From Frankia alni ACN14a (lineage in GTDB: Bacteria; Actinomycetota; Actinomycetes; Frankiales; Frankiaceae), in the NCBI RefSeq assembly GCF_000058485.1, contig NC_008278.1, positions 1,296,962-1,360,961 on the forward strand: a stretch of 64,000 nucleotides of DNA. Reading direction: 5' to 3'. A program made the translations under genes and the position numbers. Every line of letters starts with the position of its first letter. The stretch's first letter is position 1. Shown here piece by piece: positions 8,438 to 19,391 of this stretch. Below the pieces are notes generated by a model, which did not search any database, was not told the origin of the DNA, and was given only the letters and a program-made list of their open reading frames with translations.

Positions 8438-10357
8438 ATGGATGAACCGGAGACGACGCCCACCGAACGCACCGGCACCGCGGAACCGGCCGCTGCCGGC
8501 ACGACCGGGCCGAGGCCGAGCCGCCTCGCGCGCCTCGCGCGGCGGGGGCCGCTGCTGCTGGTGCTCATCACCGCGGTCCACCTGGCGATGTTGCTCAGCT
8601 ACGCCTTCGTGTACCCCACCTGGACGGGCTACGACGAGGCCCAGCACGTCGACATGGTCTACGGGCTGCAGCACGGAGCCGGCTGGCCCGCCCCCGGCGA
8701 GAAGATGATCGCCACCGGGGTGGCGGCGACCTCGGACGACTTCGACCGGGGCCGCTACCAGGACATGTTCCAGTCCGGGGGAAAGCGGCGCGGGGCCGCG
8801 CCGTTCGCGGAGATCGACCCGACACCGCGCGACCAGCGGAAGTCCTTCGACGCCCTCGGCGGCCCGACGCCGGTCGACGACGGGCGTCTGTCCAACCAGA
8901 TGGTGCAGCATCCACCCCTGATCTACGCTGTGGGGGCGGTGGTGCTGCGCGCCCTGCCCGGCTCCGGCGACTGGGCCTATGACCAGCAGGTCTTCGTACT
9001 GCGTCTACTGAACATCCTGGTCGTCGCGCCGCTGCCGTTGCTGGCCTGGCTCGCCGCCCGCCGCTTCGGTCTCGGAGAGCCCTCGGCACTCGCCGCGGCC
9101 GCCCTCCCGCTGGCGATTCCGGGGTTCACCCGGGTCGGCGCCACCTTCAACAACGACGGCATCCTCATGCTCACCACCGGCGGGCTCACCGTGGTCCTGG
9201 CCGGGGTGCTGCGGGGCGACCTGCGTCGGCGCACCGCCCTGTGGGCCGGGCTGTGGCTGGGGCTCGCGCTGCTGTCCAAGGCGTTCGCGCTCACCCTGCC
9301 AGCCATGATCGTCGCGGCCTACCTGGTCGGATGGTGGCGCGGTCGGGCGGCGGGCGCGGCCGACGCGGCGGGCGCGGCGGAGACCGGCGTGCGCGGGTGG
9401 CGTCGGCTGCGGATCGTCGTCGGCTCCTTGCCATGGATTCCCGCGCTGCTGGCCGTCGGCCTCGGTCTCGCGCTCGGCGGTTGGTGGTGGGTCCGTAACT
9501 ACCTGCTGTACGACGCCGTCCAGCCCAACGGCTGGGCGACCAACCCGCCGCGGCGGGAGCCGCTGCTGCTCCCCGACTCGTTCCTGACCTGGTTCTGGTA
9601 CTTCTTCCGCACGATGATCTCGCGGTTCTGGGGCGGCCTGGGACTGTTCGAGCCGCCGCAGCTTTCCCCGATCGCGATCGTGCTCGCCACCGTCGCCGTC
9701 GTCGGGCTGAGCGTGACGGCGGTCGTCGGCCGTCGGCGATCCGCCCGGCCCGAGCGCCTGTCGCTCGCGGCCGGGGTGGTGGTCCTGCTGCTGCCGGTCG
9801 CGTTCGCGTACCTCGAGGTCGGCCAGCGCAGCTGGGCGGAGTACCAGCGGTACACCCGTGGGATCGCCGTCCAGGGCCGTTATCTCTACCTCGGTCTGGT
9901 CGGGCTGGGGGTCGTGGTCGCCCTCGGCCTGCGCCGGGCGTTGCCCGGCCGTGAACGGCTGGCCCCGCTGGTCCTGCTGGTCGGCGCGCTGCTCATGCAG
10001 GGCGCGGCGCTGCTCGCGATCTGCTCCTACTACTGGTTGCCGCGCCGGGTCTCGTTCACCCCGGCACGGATTCCGGACGTGGTGTCGGCGATCGGCCGGT
10101 GGGCGCCGTTCCCGGTTGGGGTGACGATCGCCGTGTTCGTTCTGGCCGCGCTGCTGTTCGCCGGCACGATCGCCGGCGCCGGCGCCGGCGCTTGGCAGCG
10201 ACCGGCCGCCCCCGCCTCCGACTCCGCAGCCGGCCCTGACTCCGACTCCAAGGTCGCCGCGGTCACCCCCACGCAACCGTCGGCCGCCGCCGTCGACCCG
10301 ACCGCGGCGACGTCCCCCGGCGGCCCCGTCACGGCGCGGTCGGGCCCGCAGGACTAG
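8438..10357 (+). CDS. Polytopic membrane protein, GT-C / DUF2142-like glycosyltransferase
   Basis: 639 residues with about 11-12 membrane helices. The first long extracytoplasmic loop carries D66-E67 in YDEAQH, the acidic motif typical of GT-C enzymes using lipid-phosphate sugars, and resembles DUF2142 proteins. The N-terminus (about 45 residues) and C-terminus (about 60) are Ala/Pro/Ser-rich. ATG 8438 is chosen because it begins the conserved protein and has a -10-like TACCCT just upstream; there is no strong ribosome site. Two relatives sharing the DE-(A/P)-(Q/N)-H motif are at 19392 and 36559. The substrate is unknown. Confidence 0.8.
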   Translation: MDEPETTPTERTGTAEPAAAGTTGPRPSRLARLARRGPLLLVLITAVHLAMLLSYAFVYPTWTGYDEAQHVDMVYGLQHGAGWPAPGEKMIATGVAATSDDFDRGRYQDMFQSGGKRRGAAPFAEIDPTPRDQRKSFDALGGPTPVDDGRLSNQMVQHPPLIYAVGAVVLRALPGSGDWAYDQQVFVLRLLNILVVAPLPLLAWLAARRFGLGEPSALAAAALPLAIPGFTRVGATFNNDGILMLTTGGLTVVLAGVLRGDLRRRTALWAGLWLGLALLSKAFALTLPAMIVAAYLVGWWRGRAAGAADAAGAAETGVRGWRRLRIVVGSLPWIPALLAVGLGLALGGWWWVRNYLLYDAVQPNGWATNPPRREPLLLPDSFLTWFWYFFRTMISRFWGGLGLFEPPQLSPIAIVLATVAVVGLSVTAVVGRRRSARPERLSLAAGVVVLLLPVAFAYLEVGQRSWAEYQRYTRGIAVQGRYLYLGLVGLGVVVALGLRRALPGRERLAPLVLLVGALLMQGAALLAICSYYWLPRRVSFTPARIPDVVSAIGRWAPFPVGVTIAVFVLAALLFAGTIAGAGAGAWQRPAAPASDSAAGPDSDSKVAAVTPTQPSAAAVDPTAATSPGGPVTARSGPQD

Positions 10358-10483
10358 GACGGATGACGGCCAACGCGATGGCAGGAGGTTGTCGACCGGC
10401 TCCGACACCGCGGGCGCACCCAGCCTCCCGCAACCGGCCGCCGAGCCCGGACGATGCCACCAGGGTGTGAGACCGCGGCGGGG

Positions 10484-11560
10484 TCAGGTGCCCGTCGTGG
10501 CGACCGAGACACGGGAGTGGTCGCCCAGCATGAGCCGGTGCGCCTTGGGCAGGGCGGCCGAGGGCACGACCTCGACGTCCCGGCCGATCAGTGAGTCCTC
10601 GATCCGCCCGATTCCGCGGATGGTCGCCCGCTCCAGAACGATCGAGTACTCGATCTCGGTGCGTTCGATCGTGCACGAATGGAAGATCGAGGTAAACGGG
10701 CCCACGTACGTGTCGACCAGGGTGGTCCCACGCCCGATGATGGCCGGGCCGCGCACGGTGGAGCGGACGAGCGAGGCGCCGTCCTCGATCACGACCCGGC
10801 CCACGATCGAGCTGTCGGCGTCCACGGTGCCGTGGATCGCCGGCTCGATGGACTCCAGCAGGTGCCGGTTGGTCTCCAGCATGTCGGCCAGCCGGCCGGT
10901 GTCCTTCCAGTAGCCCTCGACGAGGTGGGAGGCGACCTCGTAGCCGCCGTCGACCAGCCACTGGATGGCCTCGGTGATCTCCAGCTCACCGCGGGCCGAC
11001 GGTTTGATCGCGCGCACCGCCTCGTGCACGGCGGTACCGAACATGTAGACGCCGACGAGCGCGAGGTCGCTCGGCGGGACCAGCGGCTTCTCGACGAGCC
11101 GAACGATGCGGCCCTCCGCGCCGAGCTCCGCGACGCCGAAGGCGGAGGGATTGTCCACCTTCGTGAGGAGAATCAGCGCGTCCGGGGTGTTACGTCGGAA
11201 CTCCGAGACCAGGCTGGCGATGCCGCCGATGATGAGGTTGTCCCCGAGGTACATGACGAACGGTTCGTCGGCGAGGAAGTCGCGGGCGATGAGAACCGCG
11301 TGCGCGAGTCCGAGGGGCGCGTCCTGGTGGATGTAGGTCACGCGGATCCCGAACGCCGCGCCGTCGCCGACCGCCGCCTCGATCTCGGCGGCGGTCTCGC
11401 CGACGATGATGCCGACGTCCACGATCCCGGCATCCCGGATGGCCTCAAGGCCGTAGAAGAGCACCGGTTTGTTCGCCACCGGGACCAACTGCTTGGCGGA
11501 CGTGTGCGTGATCGGCCGCAGACGCGTTCCCGAGCCACCGGCGAGGACGAGGGCCTTCAT
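10484..11560 (-). CDS. rmlA: Glucose-1-phosphate thymidylyltransferase, long form
   Basis: 358 residues. Makes dTDP-glucose from dTTP and glucose-1-phosphate, the first step to dTDP-rhamnose. The N-terminal nucleotidyltransferase core has GGSGTRLRPIT and the YLGDN metal-binding motif. A C-terminal left-handed beta-helix of hexapeptide repeats (about residues 250-345) marks the long (TIGR01208-like) form. ATG 11560 starts exactly at the family N-terminus MKALVLAGG. It has no ribosome site but a TAGGGT hexamer 8 nt upstream, suggesting a leaderless mRNA. rmlD is nearby; rmlB and rmlC are not in the window. Confidence 0.9.
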   Translation of the reverse strand: MKALVLAGGSGTRLRPITHTSAKQLVPVANKPVLFYGLEAIRDAGIVDVGIIVGETAAEIEAAVGDGAAFGIRVTYIHQDAPLGLAHAVLIARDFLADEPFVMYLGDNLIIGGIASLVSEFRRNTPDALILLTKVDNPSAFGVAELGAEGRIVRLVEKPLVPPSDLALVGVYMFGTAVHEAVRAIKPSARGELEITEAIQWLVDGGYEVASHLVEGYWKDTGRLADMLETNRHLLESIEPAIHGTVDADSSIVGRVVIEDGASLVRSTVRGPAIIGRGTTLVDTYVGPFTSIFHSCTIERTEIEYSIVLERATIRGIGRIEDSLIGRDVEVVPSAALPKAHRLMLGDHSRVSVATTGT

Positions 11561-11568
11561 GATCCGAA

Positions 11569-11574
11569 ACCCTA
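11569..11574 (-). promoter_or_regulatory. -10-like box, leaderless rmlA
   Basis: TAGGGT ends 8 nt before the rmlA ATG, with no ribosome binding site between. Confidence 0.42.
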
Positions 11575-11858
11575 TCGCGTCGCCCCCGAAGTGACCGAAA
11601 GTAACAGCAGGTGTGGCGGCTGTCATCGGATGGGACTGATCCCCGTTGCCGGTCCCCTTTGCCCGGTTGGCGGGTCGTAGGTCCCCCGCGGTGGCCCGTC
11701 TTTCCTACGCAACGCGTTGGTGACGAGTGTGCGCCACCCGATACGGGTACGTTGAGTAGTCGAAGGGTTCGCTACGGCCAGCCTGGCCGGGACGCTGACC
11801 GGCCGGCTGATCGAGCCATGCCCGCGAGAAATCTCCGGCCGCCTGGGAGGGGGACACG

Positions 11859-13508
11859 GTGACCGAGGCGCCGCCGCGTCCACCGGGCGATCCGCGGGCG
11901 GAGGGTCGTGCCGCGCGGACCCGCCGGGGGTCCCGGGCTCGCCGATCCCCGGGCTCTCGCCGGGCCGCGTGGGCGGGACACATCGTGCACGACGCTCGGC
12001 GGGAGCGCTCACCGCTCGGTCGACTGGTCATCCTGCTCGCCGCCGCGCTTTCCGCCCTGATCCTGGTGACCACGGTGGGCGGCTGGACCGCCTACGAGTA
12101 CTTCGGCGCGCAGATCCACCGTATCCGGCTCGGCCTCGGCGACGACCGGCCGGCGGACGCCGCCTCCGGTACCCGCAACTTCCTGCTGGTCGGTTCGGAC
12201 AGCCGGGCCGGCACCGGCGGCGAGTACGAAAGCCAGGGTGCGGTGACCGACGAGCGGTCCGACACCACCATGCTGGCCCATCTCGACGCGAACGGTACGA
12301 CGACGATGGTCTCGTTTCCCCGCGACACCCTGGTGCGCATCCCCGGGCACGGCCGCGGCAAGATCAACTCGGCGATCACCATCGGTGGCCCCAGTCTGTT
12401 GATCAGGACGATCGAGAACCTCACCGACATCAGGATCGACCATTACGTCTCGATCGACCTCGCCGGCTTCAAGGAGATGACCGACGCCGTCGGCGGGGTC
12501 ACCGTGTGCGTCAAGCCGTTGCCCGGCGGGGGCCGGTCGAACCTGTACGACCCGTGGTCGCAGTGGCGTGGCCGGATCGGCGAGAACCGGCTCTCGGGGG
12601 AGCAGGCGCTGGCGTTCGTCCGGCAGCGCCACGGCCTGCCGGACAACGACTTCGACCGCATCCGCCGTCAGCAGCAGTTCATCGGCGCGGTGTTCACCCA
12701 GGCAACCTCCTCCGGCGTGCTCACCAACCCCGTGCGGCTGGAGAACCTGCTGCACGCGGCGACGAAGGCGCTCACCGTCGATGACGGGACGAGCATGAAC
12801 GATCTGCGCGCGCTCGCGACGCGGCTGCGCGGCATGTCCGCCGACCAGATCCGGTTCGAGACGATCCCGGTGCACGCGCCCACCCCGGCCGAGGGTGGCA
12901 ACGCCCTGGGCGAGCTGCCTCGCTTCGGCTCCGTGCAGCTTTACGAGCCCATCGCGCTGGAGAGGTTCCTCGCTCCGCTGCGCGGCCGGCCCGGCCGGAC
13001 CGCGGCCCCGGCGGTGAGCCCGTCGCCGACGGTGCTCCCGGCGACGGTGCCCCGGGCGACGGTGACCGTCGACGTCTACAACGGCGCCGGGATCGGCGGC
13101 CTGGCCACCTCGGCCGCCGCCGCGCTGGACCGGGCCGGCTTCCAGGTCGGGCCGGCGCGAACCTGGCCCGCGGGCGTCCAGCGCATCACGCAGGTGCGGT
13201 ACCACCCGGGTTCGGCGCAGGCCGCGCGGACGGTCCAGGCCGCCGTGCCCGGCAGCCGGCTACAGCAGGACGCCGCAGTTCCCGCCGGCCGGGTGCACCT
13301 CGTTCTCGGCACCTCCTTCGAGGTGGACACGATCACCGCTGCCCCGACGTCGGCCGCCGGCGGCACCGCGGGGCCGACCACTGCGGGCTCACCCGCGGGC
13401 GCGTCCGTGGGCGCCGCCTCCGGCGGGCCCACCGCGCCGGCCGACACCGCCCCCGCCTCGGCCCCCGTCTCGACCGCCGCGGAGCTCACCTCGCGGTGCA
13501 CCTACTAG
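11859..13508 (+). CDS. LCP family protein with LytR_C domain
   Basis: 549 residues. Likely ligates lipid-linked glycan to peptidoglycan. Order: a basic cytoplasmic tail of about 55 residues, one transmembrane helix, the LCP core (about 105-300: FLLVGSDSR, RSDTTMLAHL, SFPRDTLV, GGVTVCVKPLPGG), then LytR_C (about 405-490, DVYNGAGIGGLA) and an Ala/Ser/Thr-rich tail. The start is a GTG at 11859 with GGAGGGGG about 6 nt upstream. It lies between divergent rmlA and rmlD, as in mycobacteria where an LCP gene neighbours rmlD. A CAACGCGTTG palindrome (11710-11719) lies in its promoter region. Confidence 0.9.
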   Translation: MTEAPPRPPGDPRAEGRAARTRRGSRARRSPGSRRAAWAGHIVHDARRERSPLGRLVILLAAALSALILVTTVGGWTAYEYFGAQIHRIRLGLGDDRPADAASGTRNFLLVGSDSRAGTGGEYESQGAVTDERSDTTMLAHLDANGTTTMVSFPRDTLVRIPGHGRGKINSAITIGGPSLLIRTIENLTDIRIDHYVSIDLAGFKEMTDAVGGVTVCVKPLPGGGRSNLYDPWSQWRGRIGENRLSGEQALAFVRQRHGLPDNDFDRIRRQQQFIGAVFTQATSSGVLTNPVRLENLLHAATKALTVDDGTSMNDLRALATRLRGMSADQIRFETIPVHAPTPAEGGNALGELPRFGSVQLYEPIALERFLAPLRGRPGRTAAPAVSPSPTVLPATVPRATVTVDVYNGAGIGGLATSAAAALDRAGFQVGPARTWPAGVQRITQVRYHPGSAQAARTVQAAVPGSRLQQDAAVPAGRVHLVLGTSFEVDTITAAPTSAAGGTAGPTTAGSPAGASVGAASGGPTAPADTAPASAPVSTAAELTSRCTY

Positions 13509-13592
13509 CCCGGCCTGATCGTCCAGACCCGGCCTGATCGTTTCCTGGCGCGGCGCGGCCGAGGTAGCCGCGAGGGACGCGGGTTGATCTGC

Positions 13593-13598
13593 CAGACT
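13593..13598 (+). promoter_or_regulatory. -10-like box, leaderless rmlD
   Basis: CAGACT ends 7 nt before the GTG of rmlD; no ribosome binding site. Confidence 0.5.
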
Positions 13599-13605
13599 CG
13601 GGGCC

Positions 13606-14514
13606 GTGCGCGTTCTCGTGACCGGTGCCGCCGGACAACTCGGCGCCGACCTGTGCCGCCTGCTCGAGGCCCGAACGGCCGAACCGGATTCTCCCGTGCG
13701 GGCCTGGGCGGGGCTCGGCCGGGCCGAGCTGGACATCACCGACCCTGCGCGGGTCCGCGCCGTCCTGCGTGACCAGGCTCGGCCGGCGAAGATCCAGGGC
13801 GGTCTGGTTGTGATCAACACCGCCGCCTGGACCGACGTGGACGGTGCCGAGGCCGACGAGGCCGGGGCCTACGCCGTCAACGCCACCGGACCCGCCCACC
13901 TGGCCGCCACCTGTGCCGAGCTCGACGCCACACTGGTGCAGCTCTCGACCGACTACGTCTTCGACGGCCGGGCGACGAAGCCCTACGAGACCGGGGACGA
14001 GACCGACCCGGCCGGCGCATACGGCCGCACCAAGCTCGCGGGCGAGGAGGCCGTGCGGGCGCTGCTACCGGCGTCCTCGTACGTTGTCCGGACCGCCTGG
14101 GTATACGGCGCGACGGGTCGTAACTTCGTCAAGACGATCAGTCGGCTGGCCCGGGAGCGTGGCGCGGTCTCGGTCGTCGCCGACCAGACCGGTTCGCCGA
14201 CCTGGTCGGCCGATCTGGCCGCCGGCCTGCTCGACCTCGTCGCCTCCCCGGCGCCGCCCGGGGTCTACCACTGCACGAACACCGGCGAGACGACCTGGTA
14301 TGGATTCGCCCGTCGGATCATGACCGAGATCGGCCTGGACCCGGCCACGGTCAGCGCGACGACCACGGACGCCTTCCCTCGGGCCGCCGCGCGGCCGGCC
14401 TACTCCGTGCTGTCCACGCGGTCGTGGGCGGACGCGGGTCTCACCCCGCTGCGTCCCTGGCACCGGGCGTTGCAGGACGCCTTCGCCCGCTCCGGCGAGG
14501 ACCTGCGCGGCTGA
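13606..14514 (+). CDS. rmlD: dTDP-4-dehydrorhamnose reductase
   Basis: 302 residues. NADPH-dependent last step of dTDP-L-rhamnose synthesis. The Rossmann motif GAAGQLG is at residues 7-13, the LSTDYVFDG active-site strand is present, and YGRTK supplies the Tyr-x3-Lys pair. The GTG at 13606 starts right at the conserved MRVLVTG and has only the CAGACT box upstream, so the mRNA is probably leaderless. The rhamnose it makes would be used by the WbbL-like enzyme at 46704. Confidence 0.93.
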   Translation: MRVLVTGAAGQLGADLCRLLEARTAEPDSPVRAWAGLGRAELDITDPARVRAVLRDQARPAKIQGGLVVINTAAWTDVDGAEADEAGAYAVNATGPAHLAATCAELDATLVQLSTDYVFDGRATKPYETGDETDPAGAYGRTKLAGEEAVRALLPASSYVVRTAWVYGATGRNFVKTISRLARERGAVSVVADQTGSPTWSADLAAGLLDLVASPAPPGVYHCTNTGETTWYGFARRIMTEIGLDPATVSATTTDAFPRAAARPAYSVLSTRSWADAGLTPLRPWHRALQDAFARSGEDLRG

Positions 14515-14850
14515 GTCGGCCCCTCGCCCCGTTCACGGGCGGACCCTGCCTCGTCGGGCCGACGTTCTCGTCCTGCATCGCTGCCGGACGCCGCTGTCAT
14601 CCCGTATCGGCGACGGGCGCCGTCCCTGTCCTGCGCCGCTGACGGAACGCCTTGTCCTGCGCCGCTGACGGGACGCTGCGCGACTGATGGTGTGACCGGA
14701 TCGGTCCGTCGACGGCTGATCCGCACGCTATGAGGCTCGTCTGTGTGCAGTCCGTCACTTCCAGAAAGAATTTTGCAGAGCAAGAATAATTCTAGGGACT
14801 ACAAGGTTGTAGCTGCTGCAACGGTTTGACGACGGGTGAGGGAGAGGGCG
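14515..14850. other. Intergenic region between rmlD and tetR
   Basis: It contains a 19-bp direct repeat (14627-14645 and 14653-14671). An unusually AT-rich stretch (about 14755-14815) includes the tetR promoter and operator-like palindrome. No gene supported. Confidence 0.5.
14799..14812. promoter_or_regulatory. Operator-like palindrome upstream of tetR/MFS
   Basis: CTACAA-gg-TTGTAG is a perfect hexamer inverted repeat about 40 bp before the TetR ATG, inside an AT-rich block. Position and symmetry suit autoregulation by the TetR protein. Confidence 0.5.
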
Positions 14851-17476
<2,626 letters not shown>

Positions 17477-17483
17477 CCGGACC

Positions 17484-17507
17484 TCGGGCACGGGCGGCCG
17501 TGCCCGA
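17484..17507 (+). terminator. Hairpin terminator after MFS gene (first)
   Basis: A perfect 10-bp stem, TCGGGCACGG / CCGTGCCCGA, with a 4-nt loop, 7 nt after the stop codon. No U-tract follows, as is common in high-GC actinobacteria. Confidence 0.65.
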
Positions 17508-17535
17508 CCTTCCTGCCCCCTCATCGGCTGACCAG

Positions 17536-17568
17536 GAGGTGCCCGCGCCCTGACGGCGCGGGCACCTC
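17536..17568 (+). terminator. Hairpin terminator after MFS gene (second)
   Basis: A 14-bp perfect stem beginning GAGGTGCCCGCGCC with a 5-nt loop. Together with the first hairpin it isolates the tetR/MFS unit from the glycan genes that follow. Confidence 0.7.
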
Positions 17569-17618
17569 TGCTGCACGTCAGCGCCGGTCCGGTGAAGGGC
17601 GGCAGGTCGCGGTCCTGC

Positions 17619-17624
17619 GAGACT
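17619..17624 (+). promoter_or_regulatory. -10-like box, leaderless membrane protein gene
   Basis: GAGACT ends 7 nt before the ATG at 17632; no ribosome site. Confidence 0.45.
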
Positions 17625-17631
17625 GGGGGCG

Positions 17632-19302
17632 ATGGGTAGCGTCAGCCAGGTTCCCGGCGAGGCCGTGGACGCCGACAGTGGCAGCCCCGGCCCGCCGTCC
17701 GTCCATTCCGGGCAGCCCGCCACACCGTCATCGGTGCCAGCCCAACCCTCGTCGACACGGCCACGGTCGCGCCGGCCGGCCGGCGCTCCCTTCGCGGGGG
17801 CCGGCTCCGGGATGCGAGCGGCTTTCGGCCGAGGCCGGCGGGGCGTGCGCAGACACGTGGTTTTCGCCGTACTGGTCGTCGTCGCGGTCGCCGCGCGGGT
17901 GCTCGTGCTGGTCGCCTACCCGCCGGCGCTGATGTACCTCGGGGACTCCGCCGCCTATCTGGACCAGGCCTGGCGCGATCTGTGGCCGGGGGACTGGCGG
18001 CCGTCCGGCTATCCGATCTTCCTGCGAATCCTCGACGGCCCCAGCCACGTGACCCGGATCGTGGTCGTGCAGCACCTGCTCACCCTGGCCGTGGCGGTGG
18101 CGCTGTACGCGGTGGCGGTGCGGGCGGTCCGCCGGCCCTGGCTGGCCGCACTCGCCGCGGCCCCCGCGTTGCTTGCGCCGTGGGTGCTGGACCTGGGGCA
18201 GTTCGTGCTGGCGGACAGCCTGTTCGGGGTGCTCGTCTCGGCCGGCGTCGCGGTGCTGGCGGGCTGGCGGCGCCCGCGGGCCGTTGCGGCGGCGGGTGGC
18301 GGGCTGCTGCTGGGCGCGGCGCTGTGCGTGCGCACGGTGGGCTACGGGCCGCTGGCGGTCGCCGTCGTCGTGCTGGTGGCCGACGCGGTCGCCGCCCGCG
18401 GCGCGCCGGGTGCCCGCGGGCGGCGGGCGCCGCTGCGGGTGGTCGCCCCCGTCGCCGCGTTCGTGGTGGCGGCCGCCGTCCCGGTGGGTGCCTACGCCGG
18501 CTGGAGCGCGGCCGAGGGCAAGGGCTTCGCGGTGTCCGCCCATTCCGGCTTCTTCCTGTACGGGCGGGTGGCGACGTTCGCCGACTGCTCGACGATCTCC
18601 CGCGCGGACCTGCGTACCCTGTGCGACCCGCGGCCGGTGAACCAGCGCGGCGCCCCGGTCCGCTACCTGTGGCCCGCCGACTCGCCGCTGCGCCAGGGCC
18701 ACCGGCAGATCCCGCCGGGCCGGGAGGACCTCGCGGGGACGTTCGCGCACGAGGTGGTGCGCGAACAGCCGTGGGCGCTCGTCACGTCCTCGGCCCGCTA
18801 CCTCGCCGGCTACCTGGACCCGGTGCCGTACGAGACGCCGCAGACGTCCCGGGCGGACACCTGGGAGCTGCCGACCCGCACCACCAACGTGCTGCCCCCG
18901 GAGGACGCCCACGCCGACGACGGCTACTTCGTCGCCACGGCGGTGCATGCGCCACCGGCCGGTCTGCTCGCCGCCTGGTCCCGGCTGTCCTACGCGCCGA
19001 TGCCGCTGGTCGGCCTGGGCCTGCTGGCAGGCCTGGCGGCGTCGCTGCTCACAGCGGGCCGGACGATCCGGGCCCGACGGTCGCCACGACGGGCGCCGCC
19101 ACCCGACGACGCCGCCCCCGCCGGGGTCGGGCGGGTGTTCTGGCTGGCGGCCGGGTCCGGGGTGTCGACCCTCGTGCTGTCCTCGGTCACCTCCGGCTTC
19201 GACTACCGCTACCTCGGCGCGGTCATCGGGCCGATCGCCCTGGCCGCAGTCCTCGGTGTGGGCGCGTTCGCCGACGCGCTGCGGGGACGAACCGCCGGAT
19301 AG
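17632..19302 (+). CDS. Polytopic membrane protein, probable GT-C glycosyltransferase
   Basis: 556 residues. A disordered Pro/Ser-rich leader of about 75 residues is followed by about 10 membrane helices. D105 in YLGDSAAY, in the first extracytoplasmic loop, fits the metal-binding Asp of GT-C enzymes. A soluble segment (about 300-420) sits between helices. The ATG at 17632 is preceded only by a -10-like GAGACT, so translation is probably leaderless. It lies 89 bp before another GT-C-like gene, likely one transcription unit. The sugar and acceptor are unknown. Confidence 0.75.
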   Translation: MGSVSQVPGEAVDADSGSPGPPSVHSGQPATPSSVPAQPSSTRPRSRRPAGAPFAGAGSGMRAAFGRGRRGVRRHVVFAVLVVVAVAARVLVLVAYPPALMYLGDSAAYLDQAWRDLWPGDWRPSGYPIFLRILDGPSHVTRIVVVQHLLTLAVAVALYAVAVRAVRRPWLAALAAAPALLAPWVLDLGQFVLADSLFGVLVSAGVAVLAGWRRPRAVAAAGGGLLLGAALCVRTVGYGPLAVAVVVLVADAVAARGAPGARGRRAPLRVVAPVAAFVVAAAVPVGAYAGWSAAEGKGFAVSAHSGFFLYGRVATFADCSTISRADLRTLCDPRPVNQRGAPVRYLWPADSPLRQGHRQIPPGREDLAGTFAHEVVREQPWALVTSSARYLAGYLDPVPYETPQTSRADTWELPTRTTNVLPPEDAHADDGYFVATAVHAPPAGLLAAWSRLSYAPMPLVGLGLLAGLAASLLTAGRTIRARRSPRRAPPPDDAAPAGVGRVFWLAAGSGVSTLVLSSVTSGFDYRYLGAVIGPIALAAVLGVGAFADALRGRTAG

Positions 19303-19391
19303 CCGACGAGGACCGGGCGTTACCGTCGTATCGGCGGAGACGGTCGGGGGGCACCCGTGCGCCGCCGGTTGATCGGCGTGGGGGGTGCGAG